From NCBI RefSeq assembly GCF_000276665.1, contig NW_004955437.1, positions 3,000,385-3,064,384 of the forward strand: 64,000 nt of DNA, given 5' to 3'. A program made the translations under genes and the position numbers. This document shows, in pieces, positions 23,080 to 36,321 of the stretch (its first letter is position 1; each line of letters opens with the position of its first letter). The DNA is from Chinchilla lanigera (lineage: Eukaryota; Chordata; Mammalia; Rodentia; Chinchillidae). Below the pieces are notes generated by a model that saw only the letters and a list, made by a program, of their open reading frames with translations, was not told the DNA's origin and searched no databases.

Positions 23080-24080
23080 GAAGAACAAAAATAACTTTCT
23101 GGTCAGGCTGTGGCTTGAGAGTACGGAATCTAGGGGGCTCAGCTGGGGCCCTCACACCTGCCTGTCAGTGGGCTTGAAGTTAATGAAAGGGAAGCCGCAG
23201 AAGGCCTCTTGTCTGCTTGGCATAGACATTTGAGTCATTTAAAACTTGGCTGAAGGCTTAAGTGATAAATTTGTTTTGTAATCAGCTTTCATAAATATTA
23301 AACAAGTGGGAGATGGGGGAAGCACAGGGACATGCTTTGTGTGCATTCTGTGCGAGCTGAGAAAGATTTCTGGTGGGGAGTGTCCATTTCGGGAACGTTC
23401 TGGCTTTGTGTGAAGCAGTAGCTGAGGGGACCCTTGGCTCTTGCGCCCCTTGTTGAGAGGTGAAGTGGCCGCTGCCGCAGCCGGGGGAGCTCTCAGGCCA
23501 AGTCCCAGCAATTCTCCCGCCCCACTTCCTAGCACTGTCCCCTTAGCATCATGATGTCACCGAGAGTGGTGATGATTGGTTCAACTCCACGGAGGCCTCG
23601 TCTGGTTTAACCCTTGAGGGCTAGGCATGCAAGGAGGAGGAGGCACAGATGTGGATGAGAGATCTGAGTTTGCCCCACAATGGCAGAACTTCCCCTGCAC
23701 ATTCTGCACAGGCATTGTTCCTTTTGTGTAAACAAGCAGGCTGTGCAGTCCTTTCCGGGGCCAGGCCTCTGCTCCAAACAAGAATGTGACACTCCTACCT
23801 CTGGGGACAGATTGCAGCCTGCATGTCTGTGTGAGTTGCTTCCTGGTCACAGAGGAGTAGGGGCTTTTATCCCAGAGGAAATGCCCTCTAAAGCCCCGTT
23901 TGTTTAAGCAATGTAGTGAGACTGAGATATTTTGCTCATATTTTTAAACAATCTCCCAGATTTTTAGGCAGCGGGCCAGTGAGTGTGAATTGGCCTGGGT
24001 TGGTGGCACCAGACGCAGAGTCCCCTCCCACCACTCTGCTGCTCTCCCCAGGGCCTGGTGTGGACACAGTGCCAATTTCA

Positions 24081-24122
24081 GGGGCTGGGGCTGGGGCTGG
24101 GGCTGGGGCCTGGGCCGGGGCC
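24081..24122 (+). repeat. GGGGCT minisatellite with G-quadruplex potential
   Basis: Five GGGGCT-type units are followed by degenerate G-runs (GGGCCGGGG). There are more than four runs of four Gs on the + strand with short loops, so a G-quadruplex could form in the nascent pre-mRNA. Confidence 0.85.
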
Positions 24123-24285
24123 TGAGCCTGCCAGTGCTTCTGTCACCTCTTTCCTATGGCCATGAGCTTCTCCCCATTTCCACCTCCTTGCTATGCCCAC
24201 CTCGCTTCCACTCATTTTTCAGCTTGGCTCTTTCTCCTGTGCTGGTGCCTCTTCTCTCTTCCCTTCCCTTCCCCCTTCCCTTCCC

Positions 24286-24504
24286 NNNNNNNNNNNNNNN
24301 NNNNNNNNNNNNNNNNNNNNNNNNNNNNNNNNNNNNNNNNNNNNNNNNNNNNNNNNNNNNNNNNNNNNNNNNNNNNNNNNNNNNNNNNNNNNNNNNNNNN
24401 NNNNNNNNNNNNNNNNNNNNNNNNNNNNNNNNNNNNNNNNNNNNNNNNNNNNNNNNNNNNNNNNNNNNNNNNNNNNNNNNNNNNNNNNNNNNNNNNNNNN
24501 NNNN
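24286..24504. other. Assembly gap (219 N) in a polypyrimidine repeat
   Basis: The gap is flanked by CCCTT units on the left and CCTTCT units on the right, so it probably hides more of the same simple repeat. Open frames drawn through the Ns are meaningless. Confidence 0.97.
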
Positions 24505-25489
24505 CCTTCTCCTTCTGACCAGTACCTGTTGCAGCACATAAGGTGCCACTCACTGCGCGAAGCCTTGTGTGCACAGGACAGTGTGCACCTCTCCCGTCCC
24601 CTCCCTTGCTGGGCTCGTGCCTCTTCCCTGACTTTCTTCCTCCTGTTTCCTCTGGTTTTCCGTTTTCCTTTCCATTCTTATTCCCTGCTGGTGCTCCCAG
24701 CAGGCCTCTCTTACCGCCTTTCCCCTCGGCCCACTCTGCTCTGGCCTTCCTTGTATATCCTCTATGGTGACTCCTGTGTCCACCCTTCAGAAACTGTTCT
24801 GTCACCCACCCCGCCTGCCTGCCCTTCCCGCACGCCCCGCTTCCCCGAAGCTGCAGCAGGAGGGCCCCAGCACTGCAGAAGGAGCGCATTGTGTTCGTGG
24901 GAGGAGCTCCCTCATCTCCCTTTTCTTGTTAACACCAGTCCGAAAGCTGGGATGACCGAAAAGGTAGATGAATAGATGAGAAGACTCTGACCTTTACTCC
25001 AGGGCGTAGAAGGGCTGAGAGTCACAGATACGCGTGCTTCCTGGCACCATCTCTGTGTAGTTTGTGTCTTTCCTTTCTGTCTTTCTAGTAATATTATTGG
25101 TAGGATCAAGACAGAATGATTTGTATAATTTGGGAATGATAGTTTGTCGTGTTCTTGTAGGCAGTTGTGTCTGAGAAGCAAGTAGAGGTATTTTGACATA
25201 ATCAGCAACGCTATAAAAGTGCAGTGCCGTGTATTTACTAGTTCTTCCAGCTAAGTCATTGAGAACCTGCTGTGACCCAGGCCCTGTCCTGAGTGCTGCA
25301 GACACTGGTTGTCTCTGCTGGTGGAGCAGGATTGTGGAAAGCAGGGAAACAGAAAAGAAAACAGGGTAATAATACGCTTAGGAGAAAAGTGAAGCTGAGG
25401 TCATGAGTGGGTGGGAAGGGAGCCAGGCAGGAAGGGGAGGTGTGAGCAATGTCATGTGGCCACTTTCCCTTTATTTCTGCTGTAAGAGA

Positions 25490-25664
25490 TTTTTTTTTTT
25501 AAAGTACTAGAGATGGAACTCAGGACGTTGGTACTGAACTACATCCCTGGCCCTTTTTTGAGATAGGGTGTCACTGTTTGCACAGGCTAGGCTGGAACGT
25601 AATGATCTTCCTGCCTCAGCTTCCCAGAGTGCTGGGATTACAGGCATGCACTACCACCCTGGCT
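25490..25664 (-). mobile_element. B1-ID composite SINE (antisense)
   Basis: T run, ACTGAACTACATCCCTGGCC (ID), then B1 tail GAGTGCTGGGATTACAGG. Short flanking repeats TGTAAGA occur at 25481-25487 and 25665-25671. Confidence 0.85.
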
Positions 25665-26070
25665 TGTAAGAAAAATTTAAAATTCTGTCCTGCACTTACA
25701 CTGTTTTAGAAATGTCCTCCATCACTTCACTTTAACTTCTAACTTCTTTTCCCTTTCTCTTTAGTCACTACGGGCTTCTTCACTCATCTTGGATGTTTTC
25801 CTGATGTCTTTGTTTCTTACGCTGCGTTGGGTGACTTTCTGAATATATGCGTGCCTGTATATTCATGTTTTTGAAGTGACTGAACTAGAATGAGATCTCA
25901 TTTTCTAAGAGTTTTGCAAGCCTGGTCTTTGTCCTTGTCATCAGCCTGAGCAAGGACAGTGGGATGAGTTCTGGGTAGAAAGGCCAAGTTCTAGGTCATT
26001 ACCTTAGGAAATACATTTCCATGAGCTTATCACATACTCACTCAAAATAGAAATGAAATCTAAAATCCAG

Positions 26071-26222
26071 AATTTCTTTTTTTTTTTGGACATGATATCT
26101 CGCTGTGTAATTCAGCTGACCTTGAACTCACTATGTAGTCCAGGCTGACTTTAAACTCAGGATCCTCCTACCTTAGCTTCCCAAATGCTGGGAGCATAGG
26201 CGTGCACTACCATTCCCAGCTC
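26071..26222 (-). mobile_element. B1 SINE (antisense)
   Basis: It has a T-rich head and a duplicated middle (CAGCTGACCTTGAACTCAC, then TCCAGGCTGACTTTAAACTC). Flanking AAATCCAG at 26063-26070 and 26223-26230 is the target-site duplication. Confidence 0.87.
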
Positions 26223-26783
26223 AAATCCAGGCATCTAAGGCCAGGAAAGAAACTGAAATAGAAGATGAAAAAGTGACGGGAATCTGAGAAGAGGGTGCCA
26301 GTCGAGGTGTCAGAGGCTGTGGGAAGGGGTCGGCCCGTCAGCACCTCTGCTTGGAGCACGGACCTGGTACTGATGCCCAAGGATCCTTACCGCAGACAGC
26401 CCGCCCAAATGCAGCTTGCACACTTCCTCCCAACAGGTCAGCAGGGCCTGGTGTTGGTGGCCTTGGACACTTTGTGGCCCTGAGTAGACTTCAGGGCGGG
26501 GTGGTGGCCTGCATGTGCGAGCACGCGTGCATGTGAGAGGAAGTGTGTAGATCTCAGGGAAGTTTAATTTGTTTAGTTTAATTTGTGCCGCATGGTCAGA
26601 GTGGCAGCTGAGTAATTAACTAGCCAGTTAGTGAGGGACAAGCTTTTAATACACAGGACTCTAGGAAAGCAATTAATCTGGACCTCACTTGGGCTTTCTT
26701 TGAAAAGTTTGACCTTCAGAAGCATCACAGAGCTGTTTTCCAGACCCTGGTTTTGGGCTACACCCTCAAAGGTGTGCTCTGTG

Positions 26784-26979
26784 AGCCAGGTGTGGTGCCG
26801 TTCGCCTGTAATCCCAGTGCTGTGTGAGGCTAAGACAGGACCATCCCAGCCTGTGTAATTTAGCAGCTTAGCAAGACTTTGTCTCTCAATAAAAAATAAG
26901 AAGTGCTGGAGGTGTAGCTCAGTGTGAAGGCCTTGGGCTCAACCCCCAGCGCTGCCCGCTCCAAAAAGAAAAACAAAAA
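26784..26979 (+). mobile_element. B1-ID composite SINE (sense)
   Basis: AGCCAGGTGTGGTGCCGTTC, then GGAGGTGTAGCTCAGTGTGA and an A-rich tail. Confidence 0.83.
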
Positions 26980-29587
26980 CTGCTGTCGGAGCTCAGCCTG
27001 TGGTTTCATGGCCCACTGCCCTCCCTGCCTAGAGGTCTTTTATTCTCTGTCATTCACCACTGACATCTGTTTCGCTGGCCCGGGTGCGTTGCCTTTGGTA
27101 AGAAGGGCCATGGTGCTGAGCAGCTCCTTCCCAGGCATCCTGCACTCTCTTGCCCACAGCTCTGACAACCCAGTCCCTGGTACCACAGGGCCCACCTGTC
27201 CCCAACTCCCAGCTGCCTGTTTGTGGGTCTGGACAGATGGAAAACTGCCTGAGCTCGCCAGGGGCCCGCAAATGACAATTTGTCTGGCGGTCTGTTCTTG
27301 GCTGCCCTAGTTTAAACAGCCAGTGAGGCATTGTAAACTCAGCTGAAGTGACACGGGCAGTGTAAACGGTTCCTTTCCACTTTGGATCTTGCTCTTTTCC
27401 CCAGAACCCCCACATCAGGAGTGCCTGGGTCTGGTACGCACAGGCAGGCGGTGCCAGGATCCCTCCCTGCCACCCAGCGCGCGAAGCAGCTGTTTACGGT
27501 GCACCTCACTGTGGCAGCCTCCTGAGTCCCCAACAAGATGCCAGGCGCTCCCTTTGCACAGTACGACATCCAGGCTCCCTGGCCTGGGTGGAGCTGGGGT
27601 TGTCCAGAGACCGCCCCCCCTCGCAGGGGCCTGGCCCTGTGGCTGCCTTGCTCTAGGCTTGTGCCCTGTTTTTCTAGCTGCAGTCCATTGTTTTACTCAC
27701 TGTTTTCCTCTGGCCTTGGCTTACACCTCTCCCTGTGTCGGATGCTCTGCTTCTCTGTGTTGAAGTCCGCCCTTCAATAAAGGCTTCCTCTTTCCTCCCC
27801 CCATGTCGAGAGCCTGCTGGTGCCTGGCATTGTTCTCCGGGCCCAGCAAACAAGTCAAGTCCCAAGCAAAACAAACACCCAGCTTTTGAGGGACTTAGAA
27901 CCTAAAAGGAGAGACAGATATTAAATTCAAACGCATAAAAATATCACGAATGAAAATAAGTGCTCTTGAAGAAAAAGATCAGCATGCAGGAGGGGTGTCC
28001 GTGGAGATTGGCTGGCTGTCCAGGCTGCTGAGCCTGGGTGGACAGTGGCCAGGCCAGGAGCCACTTCAGGCCGTGTCCCATGCCACCTGGAGGTCAGCGT
28101 CTTTGCTAGGCAGCTCCCTCCTCAGCACTCATGTGGCACTCGGCCTGGCTGGCCTTGTTTACCATGCGGGCCGGCTCCCTAGTCAGCTGAGAGCCCTTTC
28201 AAGGGCAGTAATCACGGTTCATTTCCCCAGGCCCTTGGGCTCCCCAGCCCATAATGGGCACTTAGAAATGCTAGGCAGTGATTAAGGATCTTGGAACGAG
28301 TTGGGTTACCTGAGTCCTTAAAATGCCACGGTCTCTCCGAAGGACTCAGGGTTTGGACCACTGAAGACCTTGCTGTGATTGGACGTAGGTGGGTGTCTCC
28401 TTTCCTTCTTGAGGAGACATAAATATTAAGTCCACCTCTGCCTCACCCTTAAATTGTAATGTTCTCTTTCATTCTGTAGTAATAGGTAATACCCCTGTTA
28501 ATTCACAAGCGAAGGATTCTAAAGAATAGTGAGAAGAATTTTGCTTCATAGAAATTAATGAATTTGAGGAGATGTGTGTGGTTAATGATTTATGGATTTT
28601 CTGCTCAGTTTGGTAGATTTATTTCCCCTCTCCTGATTTTTAAAGCTAAAACCATTGTTTTACTAAAACACATTGATTTGGGAAAAGGGGACTGAACTTA
28701 ACATTTAAACGTCAATATAAGTTTTAAGATGCCTATTCACCGCCTGCCCATCAGCCATAAGTGAAATAGTTAACATTTCTGGAGAATGGGAATCCTGAAC
28801 CCTGGCTCATGTCAGCAGTAGGTGTCACAGTTCTGTCGGCTCTCCTGTATCCTATACGCAAGGCAGGAACAGGAATAGATTTGGGCCCTAATCTTTGAAA
28901 TTAGATTGAAAGGAGAAAAGAACCAAAGCAGATGCCACTTCAGTAAATGTATCGCTTCTGCCCGGGTTGCTGCGTCTGTCCCCACAGGTCCCGAAGGACT
29001 TGGTGCAGTGGCACACAGGCATAATTGGGTAAATCCTCAGCTGGCTCCCTGTGGTTAAAACCATTTCTGGGTTTCATAGGTGCTTACTCCGAAGTGGAAG
29101 TCAGCATCTCCGACACGTATGACACCTGTGCATTGGTTCAGTTAGAGAAGAAAAATTCCAAAACCTATGTTTTAAAATTCAGAGCTGTTACTGCTCATCT
29201 GGAAATCAGACCTGGATGAGTCTCCCCTAGTGAGGAATTAACCCAAAGGTCTGGCTGTGTTCCCGCGCAGGTACCTGAACTGAGAACCTCAGCACTAAAT
29301 TCCGCCTGCCGGTTTGATTTGATACGGCCTTTTTCCATCCTGGGCATCGACTCAAGAACTGCCAGTTTCTAAGCTGGCGTGTCGTGATGGATGCGTGCAT
29401 TTCACTGCTGACAAAGGCTTTGGTGTAAAATCTCCAGCCCCTAGAGGATGGAAAATTGATCAATGAAACCCGAGCCTATCAGGCATCTTACAGGGGCGCA
29501 GGAAAGGTCTCTGTGCCCTGGGAGGCATTTGCTCCCACAGGCAGCCATGGGCAGACTCGTGCTATGGCCTGGTCACTGGCAGTTTGT

Positions 29588-29774
29588 TCTTCTTGTTGTT
29601 TGTGGTACCAGGGATTGAACCAAGGGCTTCTGCTCTCAGCTACATCTCCACATCTTTTTATTTTGAAACTTGGTCTTGTTAAGTCACTAAGTTGCCCAGG
29701 CTGGGCTTGAGCTTGTGATCCTCCTGCCTCAGCCTCTCGGAGTGCTGGGATTACAGGCAAGCTCCACTGAGCCG
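29588..29774 (-). mobile_element. B1-ID composite SINE (antisense)
   Basis: GTACCAGGGATTGAACCAAG is followed by AAGTTGCCCAGGCTGGGCTT and GAGTGCTGGGATTACAGGCA. Confidence 0.85.
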
Positions 29775-32700
29775 ACATCAGGCACTTAGGAAGCATCAGT
29801 AGTATTAGCACCCACCGCTGCTGGGCTCTGCCACTTCCAAGGCCTTGTGAGAACGCACTGCTAAGGTTTCGTTTCCTTTACCCTTGACCGTGAGTGTCTG
29901 TCGGTGACATTTTAGACATGAGTTAACTTGTGACCTTGCTGTTCCTCTTGTCGCTTAGTGTTCTGCTTTTTGTTTGCCCAGGAGCAGCATGCCAGTGTTA
30001 CTTCGCTGCAGCGGTCGGGTGCAAATTGTATGTCACCTGTTGGGGGTAAGGTCTTCTATTTCCACAGCACCGTGCATATTTTGGTTCTTTTATCTCCAGT
30101 GTTTGTTTTTCTCTCTGGAGACAGACTTGGAAAGCGAGTGCCGTGGGGCCAGATGTCCTGCAGTCGCCAGCTAGCTTTGTTTCCCAGGGACACAGTAAAT
30201 GGCATCAGGAGGACCCGCAGGTCACTTGGTGACATCAGTCAGGGTTGAAACAAGTCAAATACCAGGATCGCTGGGCCCGGACACAGCTGGTGGAGAGCGT
30301 GGTCTGCCTTCGGGAGCGTGTGCCCGTTGGGCTGCACCGAGCCCTGCACGTGGTCCCACGGTGCCTCTTAGCTGTGTGCACAGAAGGACATCTCCACGCC
30401 TTCCTAGGCTGTCGCCCGGGCTGGTATCATTGCATCATTTGATACATTTTATGCTATAAGGTAATTGGGTCTGTATTTCTTTAGTGTTGGGCTAGAGAAG
30501 GCAGTGAAACATCAGAAATCTGAAGTAAGCTTGCTTAGAGGTGATCAAACCTACACAAATCTTCCAAAGAGAGAAAGTTGGAGCTGAGAAATGATTGACA
30601 CCTGTGACATCACAGGACAGCTGCACAGAGCACAGCCTTGGGCCGAATCCTGATACCCTGAGCTCCGAAACTGAGCCCTAAACCAATGCAGGCAGCAGCT
30701 CCGCTCGCTGCTCACTCGCTGACACGGGTGGTAAGAAGCCCGTGGGACTCGTTACCAGGAGCAGGTGGCACAGACTGGCCCAGGGACGGCCTCGCCTCAC
30801 CGCGGCAACGGCCAGAGGCGCTGGCTGCCACCATGGAGCCGTCTTCTCAGCCTCACTGCCAGCTGGTGACCGGGCTGACCGGGCTGGCTGGGGCGCATCC
30901 CTGACTTGGCAAACAGGTATGTACCAGCCGCCCACTGTGTGTCAGCACTGTGGTAGGTGCTGGGCCCAGGGCCTGGAGTTAAGGACACAGCTCCTTCTCT
31001 TAGGAAGTAGGGTGGCTCCTGAATTCCGTATAAGGAAGGTTTCCTACAGCAGTCTGGTTGAAGTAGGACCCGGGGACTTGCCTTAATATGTGCTGCTGTT
31101 TTTACTTAAGTTTTGTGTGTTAGAGAGACAAAAATAGTTTTCTAAACATGCTTTTATTTCTATGTTTTATGTATAAGACCAAGAAGATGGTAGTTGTCTA
31201 TATGTAAAAGAATGTTATTCTTACTTGGCTTGGCTTGCTTGTGAGCTTGGCAGCGTGTGCCCACCCCTTGGCACCTCCTTGATCCTGCTGGACTGTGCTT
31301 CGAACCTGCTTGGCCCAAATGTCATGATGGTGTCTGGCCTGAGGGTGGCCCCTTGCTTTCACAGCATAGCCTCTGCCTGGAGCCTGGCCGTGCCTCTCCT
31401 CTCAGACCCACAGCTGATGCATTGCTCACCCTGGGTTTCAGCTTCTCTGTCTGGGACGGAGAATCGGACAAGAATGTCCTCCAGGTTCCCTGAGGGGCCC
31501 AGAAGCCCAGGGCTGTGGCTTCATCTGGAAGCTGGGCCGCGCGGACACACAGCAGTGTCGTCTGCAGTGCCCTTCACAGGTGGCTGCCCCCTCCCCACCT
31601 GCCCCTGCTTGGCATTCAGAGCAGGAAGGCTGTTCGCAGAATGTGCAGTTAGAGCCCAGCGAGGAGGTTAGCGTAGCATCCTTAATTCTGGTGAGCAGCC
31701 CTGGTCTCCCCCCAGCAGTCGTAGTGATTAACTGTCATCATTCATCGGGAGTGCCCTTGTGAACGCGGCTTTCAGGCTGCCTGTTTTTGCCCTCCTGGGC
31801 TGGTACTGGGTGCAGCACTAACTACCTTGGCAGCACCTTTAATTGGGGCGCTCATTGAATTGAACTGGACTCGGCCCATCCGGCAGGGCCTTGGGGCCAA
31901 GCCTACTCCCAGGGGCCCCTGCGCTGTCACAGTTGGCTCATAAGGGTCACATCTTGCTGCCCAGACACCTCAGCAGGGTGTTTCTCCTTTGAGCAGTGAC
32001 GCAGCTTTACTTTTCATTGTAAAGCGTTAAGGAAGGCTCTGGATACCAGCTATCTCCTTACAGGTTACTGAACCGAGGCCCATGGGATGAGACCTACTCA
32101 GACTCTCACATGATCTTGGGCAGTGCCCGAGCCTGTTACCTAGCAGCAGCTTTGGCACAGATTAGGCACTTGGTAGTCGCTTGTCAAGTAAATGAGCAAG
32201 CCCAGGTCTCCTGGGATTCATTCGAGTAACAGTAGTTCTACCTTTTTTGGTTTAAACTGTCAGCCTACCAGATCTGCCTTGGTACAGAGACTGATGTGGG
32301 GTATTAGAAGGCTCCGCCTTTGTTCTGGAAATGGCACATGCCTGCGGGCACGTTTAATCCCGTGTTCTGCCTTCCTTTCTTTCCTTTTGTCCTTCAAGCA
32401 GTGGTTCTCAAAGCGGCAGGTCTCCTGTCCCAAGCCTGAGCGCCTGGGCACTGGGTGAGCTCAGTTCTAATCTCGTTCCGGTGAACAGACCACGTAAGCG
32501 CCGGATACAAGCCCTCCTGACCCAGTCGGGATGCCTCAGCACTAGTAATCGAGTCCATTTGAATGCACGTTTTATCTGCCACATTTCATACACTCATGGT
32601 TGTTTTGGTGCCAGTGGTAATTAGGCAAATGAAAAGCAGTTTGTATAAATGGCTATGATGGGTATTAACCAGGCAAATCAAGTTTGTATCAGTGTTTCCC

Positions 32701-33149
32701 CCTGGACTTCGTGGTGTGTGCCAGCAGCCCCACAGCTGCTGATTTCCCTCGTTATAGATGTCTGTCCCCCACCCACCCATGATGCACTCACCCACACTTG
32801 GAGTTCTAGCTCACTCCTCCTGGTCCTGGGGTTTCCCCTGGCCAGGTCTCTTAGGCTGAGTTCCCTCAAGAGCAGGATTTAATTTGATTTGTTGGGGAGG
32901 CGAGCCCAGGAAGCTCAGGCAGCAGGTAGCAGAGAAGTGAGAAAGGAAACCCAGGTTTGTTACAAGCAGGTTGGGCCCAGGGCTCAGATCTGCTGGGCCC
33001 CTGGGCGGCAGGCTGGGGTCGAGGAGCTGGGGATGTCAGCCTGGTAGAGCTGCTCCCGCATGGGAGTGGGGCAGGGAGTGCCCATTGTTTTCAGTCTGTG
33101 CTCTCAGTTGTCCCTTTGATAAAATAAGGGAATCACTATGCTATTAATT

Positions 33150-33370
33150 TTTTTCCTTCATTCAAGTTTTTATTTGGAAGTAAGTGTAGATCCACAGGGA
33201 GTTGTACAGAGAGATCCTTTATTCAGTGTCCTTACCATTTTCTGCCCGTGGTACATCCGATCCACACCGGGAAATTGGCACTGGTGCCATTCCCAGACTT
33301 GGTTCACATGCAGAGCGCGCGCTCCTGTCACCCTCAGGACCCGTCATGTTCCGTGGCAGTGAGTTGGCAG
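33150..33370 (-). mobile_element. L1 3' UTR-like fragment (antisense)
   Basis: GTAGATCCACAGGGAGTTGT, ACAGAGAGATCCTTTATTCA and CCCAGACTTGGTTCACATGC recall the reverse complement of old L1 3' UTRs. It is degraded and non-coding. Confidence 0.55.
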
Positions 33371-33569
33371 CCCTGTGACACTGCCACTCCTCCCAGTGAG
33401 GAGGAGAAGCAACTCACGTTCTCCCGGGTGCAGGCTCGCGGCTGTGTCCCCGTGGAAGTGCACGGCACGGGGCTCCGGGCGGAAGCTGCGTCCTGCCTGG
33501 GGCTGTGGGGACCAAAGAGCGAGAACACTCGCCTTTCCGCAGGGTGCAGCCCGCTGGGGGCTTCGGGCT

Positions 33570-33868
33570 CTAGTCAGCTCTGGCTGCTGTGACAGAATCC
33601 CACAGACGGGCAGTGTAGACAGCAGGCGCTGTTCCTCCCAGCCTGGAATGCTGGGAAGCCCAGGACCTGGGTGCCAGACCCCTGAGGGCTTTTCCTTGCC
33701 TGAAGCCCTCTCACTGGGACCTGTCATGGTGCAGGGACAGCGGGAATCTCTCCTCGTCTTGCACAGCCACTGATCCCATCACGGGGGCCTTGTTTCACCC
33801 GCACACCCCTCCGGTCCCTCTCCTCATTCCTTCTCAGGCGTCAGCATACGAGCTCAGGAGGGACGCTG
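33570..33868 (-). mobile_element. ERVL-MaLR LTR (antisense, solo)
   Basis: TCTGGCTGCTGTGACAGAAT, CCACAGACGGGCAGTGTAGA, TGGAATGCTGGGAAGCCCAG and CAGCCACTGATCCCATCACG give the reverse complement of an MST/MLT-type MaLR LTR. There is no internal retroviral sequence beside it. Confidence 0.65.
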
Positions 33869-34680
33869 CTCCATCCCCGGGAAGTGTCTTCATGAAGGCT
33901 GCGCCCTGCCTGCCACTGCCCCAGGCACTAAGTGGGCACTTGGCAGAGGCAAGAGGTGGGCGTAGGCCCTGGTTACCTGTTTTAAATTCCTGGGTTTGTT
34001 CACCCACTACCCTGAGAGATCCCTCTCGTCTAAGGTCCCTTCTTGCTGCATCTCAGCTTCTGGCTCCTTGGCCGCGTCGTCCATCCTGCTCCTGTGGCCG
34101 GTGCCCAAGGACCGGGTGTGCTGGTGCCCAAGCCAGCTGTCCCGCTGACTCCTGCTGTGCTGCCGGGGCAAAGAGGAAGAGGAGGTTAGAAGTCCTAGGC
34201 GTCACAGTCCGCCCAGAGCCATGCTGCTGACTTGCAGCCCTGCAGGGGGATGTTTGAGATTCCAAGGCCTGAGCGTGTGCACAGCCCCGGAACACTTGAG
34301 AAAAACAAGCCTCTTGCACAAGCATGTGCTTCCTTAAGAGGTAGACTCTCGGGAAACAGTGCCCTGTGCCCCTGGTAACAGTGGGGCTGGAAAACGCAGC
34401 TGGCACCCTTGACATATATTCACTATCCTGGGGAGCTTGGCAAGCTTTCCCTTCATCTCTTCCTCCTCTTCTCTGTATCCCCAGTTCTGCTGTATCTGAA
34501 ATAAACACACAGTCCCGTCCGAATTTTTCATTGCTTGTCGAATCAAAAATGGGAAACTGAAAGGTAAGCAGAAAGCCAATACATAACCCATGATGGGATG
34601 TCACAAAATCATGAGAAATATTAAAAGTAATGTTGTAATTCTTTCAGGTATTATTCCAACACTAGCAAAGTAGAACTGAA

Positions 34681-34882
34681 CTTTTTCTTTTTCCCAGCAC
34701 TGGGGACAGCATGGGACCCAGGGTCTGTCGCATGCTAGGCAAGTGCTCTATAGCTCCAGCCCTTTCTTTAAATCTTATTTTGAAACATCCTCTCCCTGAG
34801 TTGCCCAGGCTGGCCTCAAACTTACGGTCCTCCCATGTCAGCCACAGGAGTAGCCGGGGCTACAGCATGCACCACTCAGCCC
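34681..34882 (-). mobile_element. B1-ID composite SINE (antisense)
   Basis: GTCGCATGCTAGGCAAGTGC and TCTATAGCTCCAGCCC (ID) are joined to TTGCCCAGGCTGGCCTCAAA. Flanking AACTGAA at 34674-34680 and 34883-34889 marks the insertion. Confidence 0.85.
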
Positions 34883-36109
34883 AACTGAATCAGACTTTTC
34901 CTCGGTTCCTCCGGCGACTTCCTTCTCAAGATGTGCTCTTGAGGTTCCAGCTTCACTCCTGTCTGCAGGCCCTGCTGCCCAGGCACCACTCGAAGCACCC
35001 AGAGAGCCATTCTCGGCGGCCAACAATGTGTACACAACACCTGGGCCTGCTGGGCTGTGGCTGCCCTGGAATCTTCATCCAGGCTGAGGCTGGAGGTGGT
35101 TCCAGAGGGTGGATGGCCCAGGCATCGCCGGACGCAGAGGTCTCAGAGCAGAGAGGGCTGCTTGGCCATCTTTCCTGTCCTCTCTGCCTACGTGCCAGTT
35201 ATCTTGTTCTTCCTGAGAAAATTCTTCCCCTCCTTGTTGCACCTTGCAGACTCCCTTACCAGGGACGGTCTGCAGACCTTTCTTAGGGCAGGCGGCCCAG
35301 CTGGTTCTGAGGCTGTGTTCCTCCCAGCCATCTCCTGTGGTTCCTTTAGCATGAAGTGTGGTTCCCAGCTCTTAACTGTTGCTTCCTGTGCTGGGAAAGA
35401 ATTCACTCACTGCAGCCCGTGAGAAACCAGCTTACTGCCCTCCCTGCAGTGGTGCTGCCGTCTCCAGATGCTGGGTCCTTCTGTGGCCAGAGTGAAGCCC
35501 TGGCCCTGAGCCGTGGCCCCAGAACCTATCAGGTTGTTTGGAGACACCAGTTGTGCTCCTGTGCACTTGGGCAAGACAGTGAAGCCCTGTGGCGTAGCTG
35601 GGAGCAGCCAGAGGGTGGAAACGCTCACCGCTGGGCACGGTGGCCAGGGAGAGCAGGAAAAGAGGAAGCGTTACTCAGGACGGCAAGCGGTGAGACTGGG
35701 TGTTTGAGAATTGCTGCAGGGCAACTGTGTGCCAATAAGAGGCTTTTTATCAGGCACAGCCACCAGCTTCCCCGGGGCTCCGTCAGGCACCACTGTGCTA
35801 GCGCAGTCTCTCACTGGACCACTTGGGATGGGACTGTTTGGTTAATTACAAAGTCTGGGAGGGGAGGAAGTCATTTTTAAAAGGAATACAAACATACTGT
35901 TTAACCCCAAATGATAGATGTGCTAGCAGGGCTTTTGATGTGGCCCTGGGCCTCTTCTTTCTGTGTGGACCTGAAAATCTGGACTTCTCTGTCCTTTTTC
36001 TGTTACCTGAGCCACATCCGTCGTGCAGCATTGACTAAATTGCAGTTTGACTTTCTTAGAGGTAAACCAGAACTGAGCCTCTTGTGAAGCAACTTGAGTA
36101 TAGAATTCC

Positions 36110-36321
36110 TTTTTTACTTATTATTTTGAACACAGTACTGGGGATTGATCCCAACCCCTGCCCACTGAATTGTATCCCCAGTGCTTTTTCATTTTTCATT
36201 TTGACAGATGGTCTTGCTAAATCACTTAAGTTGCCCAGACTGGGCCTCAACTTGTGATCCTCTTGCCTCAGCCTCCGAGAGAGCTGGGATTACAGCAGTC
36301 CACCACCATGTCCCGCTGTCT
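36110..36321 (-). mobile_element. B1-ID composite SINE (antisense)
   Basis: CAGTACTGGGGATTGATCCC is followed by AGTTGCCCAGACTGGGCCTC and GAGCTGGGATTACAGC. Near-identical TAGAATTCCT/TAGAATTTCT flanks suggest a target-site duplication. Confidence 0.85.

Noticed and set aside
24154..24975. Open frames crossing the N gap
   Set aside because: The Ns carry no information, and the flanks are simple repeat.
27776..27781. AATAAA as a polyadenylation signal of another gene
   Set aside because: There is no upstream coding sequence on the + strand that I recognise, and the context is plain intron.
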